64,000 bases of DNA from Yoonia sp. G8-12 (GTDB lineage Bacteria; Pseudomonadota; Alphaproteobacteria; Rhodobacterales; Rhodobacteraceae). A program made the position numbers and the translations under genes. The notes under the pieces were generated by a model that did no database searches, had not been told where the DNA came from, and worked only from the letters and a program-made list of their open reading frames with translations. The stretch's first letter is position 1. The number at the start of each line of letters is the position of its first letter. The DNA is taken from NCBI RefSeq assembly GCF_038443675.1, contig NZ_CP151762.1, positions 62,001 through 126,000 of the forward strand. Reading direction: 5' to 3'. Positions 54,487-63,176 of the stretch are shown piece after piece.

Positions 54487-55359
54487 ATGACAGCAACAGA
54501 CACGGCAGGCGCGCCAAGCGTCAGTGATATTCGCGAAAGCTACCTCGCGCAGGTCGGGCGGCGCAGGCTTTACAGCGGTTTGGTGCTGCTGATCTTCATG
54601 GTCTTGATGGTGTCCGGTTTTAACGTTGCGGATGAGCGCAATGCAGGCGGGTTCTGGGAAGGATTACATCAGATTGGCGACTATCCCGGCGAAGTTCTTG
54701 CCGAAGCATGGGAAAAGCGCGCAGACCTGCCAGGCCTGATTGCCAAGTTTTTCCCAGCTCTTGTAGAGACGATAAATATCGCGGCGATGTCGACGATCAT
54801 CGGCGCAATTGGTGGCCTGATCCTGTCGCTGTTGGGGACGCGGGGCCTTGCGAAATGGCCACGCTTGATCCCGCTGTTTCGCCGGTTTTCCGACATTCTG
54901 CGCGCGATCCCCGAGATCGTGATCGCGCTGGTGCTGATCTTTATTTTGGGCGGCGGGCCCGTGCCGGCGATGATTGCAATTGCGCTACACACCGCCGGTG
55001 CACTGGCCAAAATGTTTTCCGAAGTTGCTGAAAATGCCGACCTCAAGCCCGTTGAAGGATTGGCCTCGACAGGGGCGACATGGACACAGCGGATGATGCT
55101 GGGCGTCCTGCCGCAGGTCGCGCCGAACTATGTCAGCTACACGCTGCTGCGGTTTGAAATCAACATCCGCGCATCGGCGATCCTTGGCTTTGTTGGTGCG
55201 GGCGGCCTTGGGTACGAGCTGCGCAATGCGATGGCATGGGGGCCGGGCCGCTTTGATGAGGCCGCAGCGATTTTCATCCTGCTGTTTGGCACAATCGTGT
55301 TCTTTGACCAAGTTTCAAGCCGCTACCGCAACCGTTTGACCGAAGGGCAGGCGCAATGA
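54487..55359 (+). CDS. phnE: Phosphonate ABC transporter permease PhnE (first)
   Basis: A 290-residue inner-membrane permease. The first helix is near residues 29-46; the permease core has FRRFSDILRAIPEIVIALVLIFILGGG and the C-terminal ILGFVGAGGLGYELRNAM loop typical of PhnE. I chose ATG 54487 (MTATDTAG) with GGGGA upstream. Its TGA overlaps the ATG of the second phnE (ATGA). Two PhnE proteins likely form a heterodimer channel. Confidence 0.92.
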   Translation: MTATDTAGAPSVSDIRESYLAQVGRRRLYSGLVLLIFMVLMVSGFNVADERNAGGFWEGLHQIGDYPGEVLAEAWEKRADLPGLIAKFFPALVETINIAAMSTIIGAIGGLILSLLGTRGLAKWPRLIPLFRRFSDILRAIPEIVIALVLIFILGGGPVPAMIAIALHTAGALAKMFSEVAENADLKPVEGLASTGATWTQRMMLGVLPQVAPNYVSYTLLRFEINIRASAILGFVGAGGLGYELRNAMAWGPGRFDEAAAIFILLFGTIVFFDQVSSRYRNRLTEGQAQ

Positions 55360-56672
55360 GCTCCGTAGATATTCAAGCCACTAAGGCGCATGCCGAAGAT
55401 CTGTTTCGCCGCAAGCTTTTGTTTGCCTTTGGTCTGCCCACGCTCATCATGGTCTATTTCACCTACATCTTCTTTGCGTTTGATGTGCCTGGCTTGGTCC
55501 AGCGGGCGAATATGGACAATGCGCGCGCGCTGACCTCTGACATCTGGTCCCACAAGGTTCACGTGACCCGTGATAACCGAAACGGTGAAATCACCTATGA
55601 GGTTGAGGGCGAGCGCAAGGGGGAGTACCCTGAAGGCGCACGGCCGTCTTGGGTCAGCGGGATAGATGTGATCACGGTTGATCTGGGCGGCGACACGGTT
55701 GTGCGTTTCTTGCCTGACAACCGCACCGAGGTGAACATTCCGGGCTTTGGTCTGGTCGCGGCACAGGCCGAAGGCCGCACGGTCACCACCAATCTGCCCG
55801 CTGACCTGCCGGAATGGATCAATGCATCCGACCGTCGTGTTGCGATCACCACGCCCGAGGGTCGGATCACGCTCACGGGATCCAGAACCGAGGTCTTCAA
55901 TTATTTCGCGGGTTGGGAGCTGTTTTGGTTCACGCTCGACAGTCCCTATCACGGCGTCGGTATCGGGCAGATCCTATTCGGCGCACAGATTGACCCAGAC
56001 CGGGGCAACATCAGCGGTGCGGTTTCGGACTTTTGGCACAACAAAATGTGGCGCCACAAGGATATCGCATGGGCCATCGGTGAAACGATCCTGATGGCAT
56101 TCCTTGGGACGATGGGGGCTGCGATGATCGCGCTGCCGCTGGCCTTCATGGCCGCCAAACGGTTTACGCCAATCCTGCTGTTGCGGGCTGCCACGCGCCG
56201 CCTGTTTGATTTCGTGCGTGGCGTGGATGCGCTGATCTGGACAGTGGTTCTTGCCCGTGCGTTCGGACCGGGGCCGTTGACCGGCACTTTGGCGATCTTG
56301 ATTACGGACACGGGCACATTTGGTAAGACGTTCTCGGAAGCGCTTGAAAATGTCGACGATAAACAGATCGAGGGCGTGACATCGACGGGTGCCAAGCCTC
56401 TCCAACGGTATCGGTTCGGGGTTATCCCGCAGGTGATGCCCGTTTTGCTGGCGCAAGTCCTGTATTTCCTTGAGTCCAACACCCGTTCCGCGACGATCAT
56501 CGGCGCGATCACGGGTGGCGGGATTGGCCTGATGCTGACGCAGGCGATCCAGACCCAAAAAGATTGGGAAGAAGTCGCCTATTACATCATCCTGATCATC
56601 ATTATGGTCATGCTGATGGATTGGCTGTCGGGCTGGTTGCGCGGTAAATTAATCGGAACCAAAGACGGATGA
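55356..56672 (+). CDS. phnE: Phosphonate ABC transporter permease PhnE (second, with long periplasmic insertion)
   Basis: A 438-residue permease. After the first helix (about residues 23-43) there is a soluble beta-rich insertion of roughly 160 residues (about 50-205), expected in the periplasm, before the standard PhnE core (LFDFVRGVDALIWTVVLARAFGPGPL, ESNTRSATIIGAITGGGIGLML). The insertion makes it about 150 residues longer than E. coli PhnE, as in other alphaproteobacterial second permeases. The ATGA at its end starts a tiny SDR relic. Confidence 0.9.
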   Translation: MSSVDIQATKAHAEDLFRRKLLFAFGLPTLIMVYFTYIFFAFDVPGLVQRANMDNARALTSDIWSHKVHVTRDNRNGEITYEVEGERKGEYPEGARPSWVSGIDVITVDLGGDTVVRFLPDNRTEVNIPGFGLVAAQAEGRTVTTNLPADLPEWINASDRRVAITTPEGRITLTGSRTEVFNYFAGWELFWFTLDSPYHGVGIGQILFGAQIDPDRGNISGAVSDFWHNKMWRHKDIAWAIGETILMAFLGTMGAAMIALPLAFMAAKRFTPILLLRAATRRLFDFVRGVDALIWTVVLARAFGPGPLTGTLAILITDTGTFGKTFSEALENVDDKQIEGVTSTGAKPLQRYRFGVIPQVMPVLLAQVLYFLESNTRSATIIGAITGGGIGLMLTQAIQTQKDWEEVAYYIILIIIMVMLMDWLSGWLRGKLIGTKDG

Positions 56673-56812
56673 CGACCTATCTGATTACGGGTGTGGACCG
56701 AGGTCTAGGGGCTTCATTGGTCGCGGCTGGCATCCTTGATATTACTGCAAAGCTGACCCTTGCTGAGACGGGTAAGTTGTTCCGCTTTTCCGGCGAAGAA
56801 AGAGACTTCTAA
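56669..56812 (+). pseudogene. Internally deleted short-chain dehydrogenase relic
   Basis: A 47-codon frame whose first 18 residues (MTTYLITGVDRGLGASLV) are the Rossmann start of an SDR with TGxxxGLG, and whose rest (AAGILDITAKLTLAETGKLFRFSGEERDF) matches an SDR C-terminus. About 180 internal residues are missing in frame, including the catalytic Ser, Tyr and Lys. It retains an ATGA overlap with phnE and lies 2 bp before the next gene, so it may still aid translational coupling. It cannot be an active enzyme. Confidence 0.65.
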
Positions 56813-56814
56813 CC

Positions 56815-57432
56815 ATGCCAAGACTGAGCGCTGTCGACCCTTTCATCCATCCCGATTGCGATATCACGGATAGCACCTTTGGTGCTTACGTCGAAATCGG
56901 ACGTGGCAGCAGGCTGAATAATGCGACCTTCGGGGATTACGCCTACTGCGATCGTTACGCCGACATCGCAAACGCGCGAATTGGCAAATTCGCCAACATC
57001 GCCGCGTTCAGCCGGATCGGTGCGACGGACCATCCCCTCGACACCGCCGCCTGTCACCATTTCCTTTATCGTTCGGCAGATTACTGGGATGATACGACCC
57101 GGGATGAGGCGTTTTTTGACCATCGCCGGTCCCGTATCGCCCACATCGGTCACGACACATGGATTGGTGCAGGCGCCATGATCAAGCCCGAGGTGACTTT
57201 GGGTGACGGCGCGGTCGTAGCGGCGGGGGCTGTGGTCACCAAGGATGTTTATCCCTACACAATCGTCGCTGGCACGCCCGCCAAGCCGCTGCGGTTGCGC
57301 CAACCGCGCAATATTGCGGACCGCCTCATTGCGTTGGCGTGGTGGGATTGGGACCATGATGCATTGCGCGCGGCATTGGACGATTTTCGGGCCATGAAGG
57401 CCGAGGCGTTCTTGGAAAAATACGAAGGCTAG
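56815..57432 (+). CDS. Phosphonate-metabolism hexapeptide-repeat transferase
   Basis: A 205-residue left-handed beta-helix acetyltransferase of the chloramphenicol/xenobiotic acetyltransferase type that is commonly found in phn operons. Hexapeptide repeats run through residues 10-60 and 95-155 (…IGHDTWIGAGAMIKPEVTLGDGAVVAAGAVV…), with the active-site His in GATDHPLDT. Such proteins probably acetylate aminophosphonates or related metabolites; the substrate here is not proven. It is in the phnCDEE transcription unit. Confidence 0.85.
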   Translation: MPRLSAVDPFIHPDCDITDSTFGAYVEIGRGSRLNNATFGDYAYCDRYADIANARIGKFANIAAFSRIGATDHPLDTAACHHFLYRSADYWDDTTRDEAFFDHRRSRIAHIGHDTWIGAGAMIKPEVTLGDGAVVAAGAVVTKDVYPYTIVAGTPAKPLRLRQPRNIADRLIALAWWDWDHDALRAALDDFRAMKAEAFLEKYEG

Positions 57433-57533
57433 TGTCTTTGCCACCCGCTTTCATAAACCTTTGACGTTTCTGTTAAGTGCCATTCACACGACCCGATCAT
57501 CTTGGACAAACATGAACACCATAGGGGAATATC

Positions 57534-58748
57534 ATGCTTCGTATCATCGCACTCACGACAGCAGCGCTTGCCGCGGCACCTGCTGTCGCACAAACGCTGG
57601 ACCGTGTTGAATACGGCCCGCGTCCGTTCTATCTGATCGACCGGATGGAAGACGGCCCACTGAAAGATCAGTTGCAGTCTTGCCAAAACCAAGAGGCATC
57701 CATGTCGTTGTTCTCCATCGGGCACCGTGGTGCGCCGATGCAGTTTCCAGAGCACACGGTTGAATCCAACCGCGCGGCGGCCTTGATGGGCGCGGGCATT
57801 CTGGAATGTGATGTGACGTTCACCGAAGACCTCGAACTGGTGTGCCGTCACGCGCAGAACGATTTGCATACAACGACCAACATCCTTGCCACGCCATTGG
57901 CCGCGACCTGCACAACGCCGTTCACGCCAGCGGATGGCGACACGAGCGCGTCAGCCGAGTGCCGCACATCCGAAATCACGCTGGACGAATACCGCAGCCT
58001 GAGACCCAAGATGGACGCGGCAGACAGCACCGCTACAACGGTTGAGGCCTACCTTGGCGGCACCGCCGGGTGGCGCACCGATCTCTATTCGGCTGAGCCC
58101 GCAATGCTCATGACACACGCGGAGTCCATTGAATTGTTCCGCGACCTAGGTGCGCGGTTTACGCCAGAACTGAAGTCGCCCTCGGTCGAGATGCCGTTCA
58201 ACGGGTTTACGCAAGAGGACTATGCGCAAAAGCTGGTCGATGAATATGTGGCGGCTGGTATTCCGGCGTCGGATGTTTGGTTGCAATCTTTCAACCTCGA
58301 AGATGTGCTCTATTGGATCGAGGCTGCACCGGAATTCGGTGCGCAGGCCGTATATCTGATGGATGAGTACGACATTGAAGGCTACTCGCCGATGGACGCA
58401 TCAACTTGGCCCAACACGATGGAAGAGCTGAAGGCGATGGGCGTCAACTACATCGCGCCACCCACGTGGATGCTGGTCACACTCGAATCTGGTGAAATCG
58501 TCCCTTCTGAATTGGCCATTCAGGCCAAGGCTGCGAACCTCAACATCATCACATGGACCGTCGAACGCTCTGGCCCGCTCGTGAATGGTGGTGGTTGGTA
58601 TTATCAGTCCATCGCAGATGCGGTGAACAGCGACGGCGTGATGTATGAATTGATCGACGTTCTTGCGCAGGACGTTGGGGTTGAGGGCATCTTTTCGGAT
58701 TGGCCTGCAACTGTGACCTATTACGCGAACTGCATGGGTCTCGAGTAG
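57534..58748 (+). CDS. glpQ: Periplasmic glycerophosphodiester phosphodiesterase
   Basis: A 404-residue exported enzyme with a signal peptide (about residues 1-19, cut after AVAQ). GDPD-domain signatures: GHRGAPMQFPEHT (catalytic His with Arg, and Glu), LECDVTFTEDLELVCRHA (metal-binding Glu/Asp and second His), and FTPELKSP. The C-terminal part closes the TIM barrel. It hydrolyses phospholipid-derived diesters to glycerol-3-phosphate and an alcohol outside the cytosol, giving another phosphorus source. It sits between the two phn operons, so co-regulation by phosphate starvation is likely. Confidence 0.9.
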   Translation: MLRIIALTTAALAAAPAVAQTLDRVEYGPRPFYLIDRMEDGPLKDQLQSCQNQEASMSLFSIGHRGAPMQFPEHTVESNRAAALMGAGILECDVTFTEDLELVCRHAQNDLHTTTNILATPLAATCTTPFTPADGDTSASAECRTSEITLDEYRSLRPKMDAADSTATTVEAYLGGTAGWRTDLYSAEPAMLMTHAESIELFRDLGARFTPELKSPSVEMPFNGFTQEDYAQKLVDEYVAAGIPASDVWLQSFNLEDVLYWIEAAPEFGAQAVYLMDEYDIEGYSPMDASTWPNTMEELKAMGVNYIAPPTWMLVTLESGEIVPSELAIQAKAANLNIITWTVERSGPLVNGGGWYYQSIADAVNSDGVMYELIDVLAQDVGVEGIFSDWPATVTYYANCMGLE

Positions 58749-58768
58749 CCCTGCCCATCGGAACGCAT

Positions 58769-58799
58769 CGGCCTCGCCTGTTTCGGGCGGGGTCGGTTT
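58769..58799. terminator. Hairpin between convergent glpQ and phnF
   Basis: A 10-bp stem with two wobble pairs (arms about 58769-58778 and 58786-58795) and a 7-base loop, followed by GTTTA. It lies in the 49-bp gap between the convergent genes and could serve both strands. Confidence 0.5.
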
Positions 58800-59517
58800 A
58801 GTTTTCCAAGGTCAGTGTGATCCGATCCCCGACAAACCATGTGCGCCCATACTCGATGGGGCTGCCTGCCAAATCGACATTCACGCTGGAGGATCGCAGC
58901 AATGGGTCACCTTCAATGACTTGTAAATGCAGGGCATGTGTCGCGCCCGCGCGCACCGCTGTCAGCCGCGTGGATGCGCGGGTGTAATCTGGCACCCCTA
59001 CGGTCGCCAAAGCCTCCGTGACGCTGCTTTGCACCCGAAAGGCTGCTGAAATGTTAGGGGTGCGCGCCAATGGAAAGACGCTTTCGAACACTGCGATGGG
59101 CTGACCGTCGGCCAAGGATAGCCCGTGGTAGGAACACACAGGGTCACCCGCTTTGATGGCGAGCGCCTGTGCTTCGCCAATCGTCGCGAACCGGTCTTCC
59201 ACCAACAGGACGCGTTTTTCAGGCAATCGTCCTGCTGCGATCAGATTGTCGTGGAACCTGACCTTGCGCCCGATGGGATAATCGGTGGGCGTTGAGGCCA
59301 CAAAAGCCCCCGCACCGCGACGCGTGCGGATGAGCCCTTCTTCCACCAACGCAGAAATCCCATGGCGCACGGTGTGGCGGTTGACGCCGAACCGTTCAGC
59401 CAAAGCCGCCTCGGTCGGGAGCTTGTCGCCCGGCACATAGCGGCCCTCGGCCAGCTCACTGCGCAAGGCTTGCGCGATGGCCTGCCAAATCGGCGTTTTA
59501 GAGAAAGTGTCACGCAA
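58798..59517 (-). CDS. phnF: PhnF, GntR/HutC family regulator of phosphonate metabolism
   Basis: A 239-residue regulator. The winged helix-turn-helix is in residues 10-75 (PTEAALAERFGVNRHTVRHGISALVEEGLIRTRRGAGAFV), and the UTRA effector-binding domain follows (about 90-235, with VFPLARTPN and DPLLRSSSVNVDLAG). It is divergent from phnG and probably represses the C-P lyase genes. An inverted repeat TCTA-N6-TAGA lies between the two starts. Confidence 0.9.
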   Translation of the reverse strand: MRDTFSKTPIWQAIAQALRSELAEGRYVPGDKLPTEAALAERFGVNRHTVRHGISALVEEGLIRTRRGAGAFVASTPTDYPIGRKVRFHDNLIAAGRLPEKRVLLVEDRFATIGEAQALAIKAGDPVCSYHGLSLADGQPIAVFESVFPLARTPNISAAFRVQSSVTEALATVGVPDYTRASTRLTAVRAGATHALHLQVIEGDPLLRSSSVNVDLAGSPIEYGRTWFVGDRITLTLEN

Positions 59518-59565
59518 AATTCACAAATCTCCGCTGGGGGAATCGAAGGGACATGCTATTATATG

Positions 59566-59579
59566 TCTAGTTGTATAGA
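59566..59579 (+). promoter_or_regulatory. Candidate PhnF operator in the phnF-phnG gap
   Basis: An inverted repeat TCTA-N6-TAGA, in an AT-rich patch, lies 49 bp from the phnF start and 19 bp before the chosen phnG start. GntR/HutC regulators often bind such short AT-rich palindromes. The call rests on position and symmetry only. Confidence 0.35.
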
Positions 59580-59598
59580 ATATCGAAAAGTTGTCGAG

Positions 59599-60054
59599 AT
59601 GAAAGATATCAGCGAAGACCATGCACCGCGCCAGCACTGGCTCGGCCTTATGGCCAAAGCCCCCGCGGGGCGCGTAGCCACCCTGCTGGACGAGACCGTG
59701 ACACGCCCTGCGTTCACATGGCTGCGTGCACCCGAGGTCGGCAGCACCATGGTGCGCGCCCGCGCTGGTGCCACAGGCGGCCCGTTCAATTTAGGCGAAG
59801 TCACCGTGACGCGCTGTGCGCTGACCCTTGCCACAGGAGAGGTCGGCCATGCCTATATCCAAGGGCGCAGTAAGGTCGATGCAGAGGCGGTGGCACTGAT
59901 AGACGCCCTGATGCAAACGACGGAAGCACAGACGTTGCAGGCCTCGGTGTTGGACGTGCTCGAGGCGGAACAGACCGCCAAGCGGGATGCGCGTGCCGCC
60001 AAAGCGGCCGCCACAAAGGTTGATTTCTTTACAATGGTAAGAGGAGAAGACTGA
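59599..60054 (+). CDS. phnG: C-P lyase complex subunit PhnG
   Basis: A 151-residue protein with PhnG hallmarks: RQHWLGLMAKAPAGRVATLL at the start, RAPEVGSTMVRARAGATGGPFNLGEVTVTRC, GEVGHAYIQGRS and the C-terminal KVDFFTMVRGED. It is part of the PhnGHIJ core that attaches phosphonates to ATP ribose and breaks the C-P bond. I chose ATG 59599 (MKDISEDHAPRQ); an ATG at 59563 would add twelve residues that the family lacks. The stop overlaps the phnH start by one base. Confidence 0.92.
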   Translation: MKDISEDHAPRQHWLGLMAKAPAGRVATLLDETVTRPAFTWLRAPEVGSTMVRARAGATGGPFNLGEVTVTRCALTLATGEVGHAYIQGRSKVDAEAVALIDALMQTTEAQTLQASVLDVLEAEQTAKRDARAAKAAATKVDFFTMVRGED

Positions 60055-60632
60055 TGCAGGCCCAGACCCTGAGCGGCGGATTTGCAGACCCGGCCATCGC
60101 CTCGGCGGCTGCGTTCCGTCAGGTGATGGAAGCAATGGCGCGCCCCGGCACGATCCACAAGGTCACTGGTGCCGCGCCGCCAGCGCCCCTTTCTCCAGCG
60201 ACGGGAGCCGTATTGCTAACCTTGTGTGACCCTGACACCCCTGTGCATCTGGCGGGGGCGCTGGATTGCGATGCGGTGCGAGCCTGGATCGCTTTTCACA
60301 CGGGCGCGCCGGTCGCTGGGCCGTCTCATTGCATGTTTGCAGTGGGGGGCTGGGACGATCTGAGGCCGCTCAGCGCTTATCAAATCGGAACACCCCAATA
60401 CCCGGACCGGTCCGCCACGCTGATCGTTCAGGCCGAACGGTTAGAACCAAATGGCGCGGTTCTGTCTGGGCCAGGTATCAAAGAAACGCACGCCTTGTCG
60501 TTGCCTGAAATTGAGGCGTTTCAGCAGAATGCAGGACATTTCCCTCTTGGTCTTGATTTCATCTTCACGTGCGGCGACCGCGTGGCGGCTTTGCCACGCA
60601 CCACAATCGTCACGCAGAAAGGAGACGTCTGA
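60054..60632 (+). CDS. phnH: C-P lyase complex subunit PhnH
   Basis: A 192-residue PhnH. It has FADPAIASAAAFRQVMEAMARPGTI at the start (the typical F-x-D-P…FR-x-x-M-x-A-x-x-x-PG pattern) and GPGI near residue 140, ending LPRTTIV. The fold is PLP-transferase-like but without the lysine. It forms the core complex with PhnG, I and J. The G6 run at 60344-60349 is in frame. Confidence 0.92.
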   Translation: MQAQTLSGGFADPAIASAAAFRQVMEAMARPGTIHKVTGAAPPAPLSPATGAVLLTLCDPDTPVHLAGALDCDAVRAWIAFHTGAPVAGPSHCMFAVGGWDDLRPLSAYQIGTPQYPDRSATLIVQAERLEPNGAVLSGPGIKETHALSLPEIEAFQQNAGHFPLGLDFIFTCGDRVAALPRTTIVTQKGDV

Positions 60633-61720
60633 TGTACGTCGCTGTCAAAGGCGGGGAGCGCGCGATCGAGAACGCGCACGCCTGGCTTGCCGAAGAGCGC
60701 CGAGGCGATACGTCCATTGCTGAGCTGAGCGTCGGGCAAATCCGCGAACAGTTGGCATTGGCCGTCAACCGCGTCATGGCCGAAGGGTCGCTTTATGATC
60801 CTGACCTTGCCGCGCTGGCAATCAAACAGGCGCGCGGCGATCTGATTGAGGCGATTTTTCTGATCCGTGCGTATCGCACCACGCTGCCCCGTTTTGGCGC
60901 ATCCTTGCCCGTCGACACGGGCAAAATGGCCTGCGACCGGCGTATCTCGGCAACGTTCAAAGACCTTCCCGGCGGGCAAATTCTGGGACCAACGTTTGAT
61001 TACACGCACCGTCTGCTGGACTTCAAACTCGCTGCCGACGGAGAGGTGCCTGAGGCCGCGACGCGCGCCGCGATCGTGGGCGACGTCCCCCATGTGACCG
61101 AATTCCTCAACCACGAAGGGTTGATCGAAGAGGCCGTTCATGATGACACACCACCGTCTGACCTAACCCGCGAGCCGCTTGAAATGCCAGCAGAGCGCGC
61201 GCTGCGTCTGCAGGCACTGACCCGCGCGGACGAAGGGTTCACGCTTGGCATGGCCTATTCCACCCAACGCGGCTATGCGCGCAATCATGCCTTTGTAGGT
61301 GAATTGCGCATCGGTGCCGTACCTGTCGAAATGGACATCCCCGAGCTTGGGTTCAGCATTGAGATTGGCGAGGTCACGCTGACCGAATGCGAAACCGTCA
61401 ACCAGTTCACAGGTTCAAAATCGGAACCGCCGCAGTTCACACGTGGTTACGGGTTGGTCTTCGGCCAAACCGAACGCAAGGCGATTTCAATGGCGCTGGT
61501 CGATCGTGCGCTCCGTTGGGAAGAGTTGGGTGAGGAAGACGAAGGCGCCCCTGCTCAGGATGCTGAATTTGTGCTGTATCATGCGGACAACATTCAGGCG
61601 ACGGGTTTCCTTGAGCATATCAAATTGCCCCACTACGTCGATTTTCAGGCCGAATTGGAACTGGTGCGCAAGCTGCGTCAAGAGGCGGGCGCGAACTCTG
61701 TGCCTGAGGCCGCAGAATGA
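60632..61720 (+). CDS. phnI: C-P lyase complex subunit PhnI (nucleosidase/transferase)
   Basis: A 362-residue PhnI. The sequence begins MYVAVKGGERAIENAHAWLAE, with RRGD, LSVGQIREQLALAVNRVMAEGSLYDPDLAALAIKQARGDLIEAIFL, and TRGYGLVFGQTERKAISMAL. It exchanges the adenine of ATP for the phosphonate. The start overlaps the phnH stop by one base, and the stop overlaps the HAD gene (ATGA). Length is normal. Confidence 0.93.
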   Translation: MYVAVKGGERAIENAHAWLAEERRGDTSIAELSVGQIREQLALAVNRVMAEGSLYDPDLAALAIKQARGDLIEAIFLIRAYRTTLPRFGASLPVDTGKMACDRRISATFKDLPGGQILGPTFDYTHRLLDFKLAADGEVPEAATRAAIVGDVPHVTEFLNHEGLIEEAVHDDTPPSDLTREPLEMPAERALRLQALTRADEGFTLGMAYSTQRGYARNHAFVGELRIGAVPVEMDIPELGFSIEIGEVTLTECETVNQFTGSKSEPPQFTRGYGLVFGQTERKAISMALVDRALRWEELGEEDEGAPAQDAEFVLYHADNIQATGFLEHIKLPHYVDFQAELELVRKLRQEAGANSVPEAAE

Positions 61721-62316
61721 CCCCCGATATTGTCGTTTTTGACATCGGCGGCGTGCTGATCGACTGGCAACCGCATTTGGCTTGGGCCGATGAGATGGAC
61801 GCGGTCGAAGCGCACGCGTTCATGGATCGGATCGCCTTTGACAAACTGAATCTGGCCTGTGATGCGGGGGCGACTTTTGCGCTGGCGGCATCCCAGATTG
61901 CAGACCCCGAAGATGCGGCGCGGCTCGGCCGATATGTCGCGCGGTATCAACACACAGTCCCCGCCAAGATCGTCGGCACGTGGGACATTTTAAAGGCACT
62001 GAAAAATGCCGGCACGCCCGTCCATGCGATCACCAATTGGTCGGCCGAAACATGGTCTGAGGGCTGCAAAGCGCATCCCGAATTGTTGGAGGTCTTCGGC
62101 ACGACAGTCGTGTCCGGTGAGGTCGGTGTCATCAAACCCTCAACCGAAATCTATGCCCTTCTGTGCCAGCGTGCAGATGTAGCACCTGAGCGGTGCGTGT
62201 TCATCGACGATGGGCTGCACAACTGCATCGGCGCGCTGGCGGCAGGGATGGACGCGATCCATTTCACAGGTCCAGACGCCTTGCGCAAAGACCTTAAAGC
62301 ACGGAGCCTTTTATGA
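61717..62316 (+). CDS. HAD family hydrolase inserted in the C-P lyase operon
   Basis: A 199-residue HAD-IA protein. Motif I is VFDIGGVLIDW with nucleophile Asp8 but Gly instead of the usual acid/base Asp two residues later, as in the YihX/haloacid dehalogenase branch. Motif II is ITNWS, motif III VIKPSTE and motif IV FIDDGLHN. It is fused by ATGA overlaps to both phnI and phnJ, so it is firmly part of the operon although not a standard C-P lyase subunit. It may remove phosphate from a sugar-phosphate by-product; the substrate is unknown. Confidence 0.85.
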   Translation: MTPDIVVFDIGGVLIDWQPHLAWADEMDAVEAHAFMDRIAFDKLNLACDAGATFALAASQIADPEDAARLGRYVARYQHTVPAKIVGTWDILKALKNAGTPVHAITNWSAETWSEGCKAHPELLEVFGTTVVSGEVGVIKPSTEIYALLCQRADVAPERCVFIDDGLHNCIGALAAGMDAIHFTGPDALRKDLKARSLL

Positions 62317-63176
62317 GCGATTACAACTTCGCCTATCTGGACGAACAAACCAAACGCATGATCCGCCGCGCGATCCTCAAGGGGTTGGCGATCCCTGGTT
62401 ATCAGGTGCCCTTCGCCTCTCGCGAAATGCCGATGCCTTATGGTTGGGGCACGGGCGGTGTGCAGGTGTCGGCGGCGGTGATGACGCCAAATGACAGGTT
62501 CAAAGTGATTGACCAAGGGGCGGATGATACGACCAACGCCGTCTCGATCCGTACGTTTTTTGAGCGCACCGCCGGGGTGGCCACGACGACCAAGACGTCC
62601 GAGGCAACCGTCATCCAGACCCGCCACCGCATCCCCGAAGAGCCGCTGAGTGAGGGCCAGATCCTTGTTTATCAAGTGCCGATCCCAGAGCCTTTGCGGT
62701 TTCTGGAACCCCGCGAAAGTGAAACCCGCAAGATGCATAGCCTTGAGGAATACGGGCTGATGCATGTGAAGCTTTACGAAGACATCAGCCGCCACGGCCA
62801 TATCGCGACGTCCTATGATTATCCGGTCAAGGTTGAGGGGCGTTATGTGATGGACCCGTCGCCGATCCCGAAATTCGACAACCCCAAGCTTGGGGATATG
62901 GCGGCGATCCAGCTGTTTGGGGCAGGCCGCGAGCAACGCATTTATGCGCTGCCGCCCTACACTCAGGTGGTGTCACTCGATTTCGAAGACCATACTTTTG
63001 AGGCCTCTAAACCGGATCATCCCTGTGCCATGTGCGGGGCGGAAAACAGTTATCTTGACGAGGTGATCACCGACGATGCGGGCAGGCGGATGTTTGTGTG
63101 TTCAGACACAGATTTCTGCGAAGGGCGACAGGCCGCAGGTCACACCGGCACGATGAACGGAAAGGACGCGGCATGA
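62313..63176 (+). CDS. phnJ: C-P lyase PhnJ (radical SAM, C-P bond cleavage)
   Basis: A 287-residue catalytic subunit. The iron-sulfur ligands Cys238, Cys241 and Cys263 and the radical Cys269 (CAMC…VCSDTDFC) correspond to C241, C244, C266 and C272 of the E. coli enzyme, and Gly29 (PGYQVPF) to G32. All catalytic residues are present. It generates methane or an alkane from ribosyl phosphonates via S-adenosylmethionine radical chemistry. Overlaps on both sides (HAD gene and phnK) show tight coupling. Confidence 0.95.
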   Translation: MSDYNFAYLDEQTKRMIRRAILKGLAIPGYQVPFASREMPMPYGWGTGGVQVSAAVMTPNDRFKVIDQGADDTTNAVSIRTFFERTAGVATTTKTSEATVIQTRHRIPEEPLSEGQILVYQVPIPEPLRFLEPRESETRKMHSLEEYGLMHVKLYEDISRHGHIATSYDYPVKVEGRYVMDPSPIPKFDNPKLGDMAAIQLFGAGREQRIYALPPYTQVVSLDFEDHTFEASKPDHPCAMCGAENSYLDEVITDDAGRRMFVCSDTDFCEGRQAAGHTGTMNGKDAA

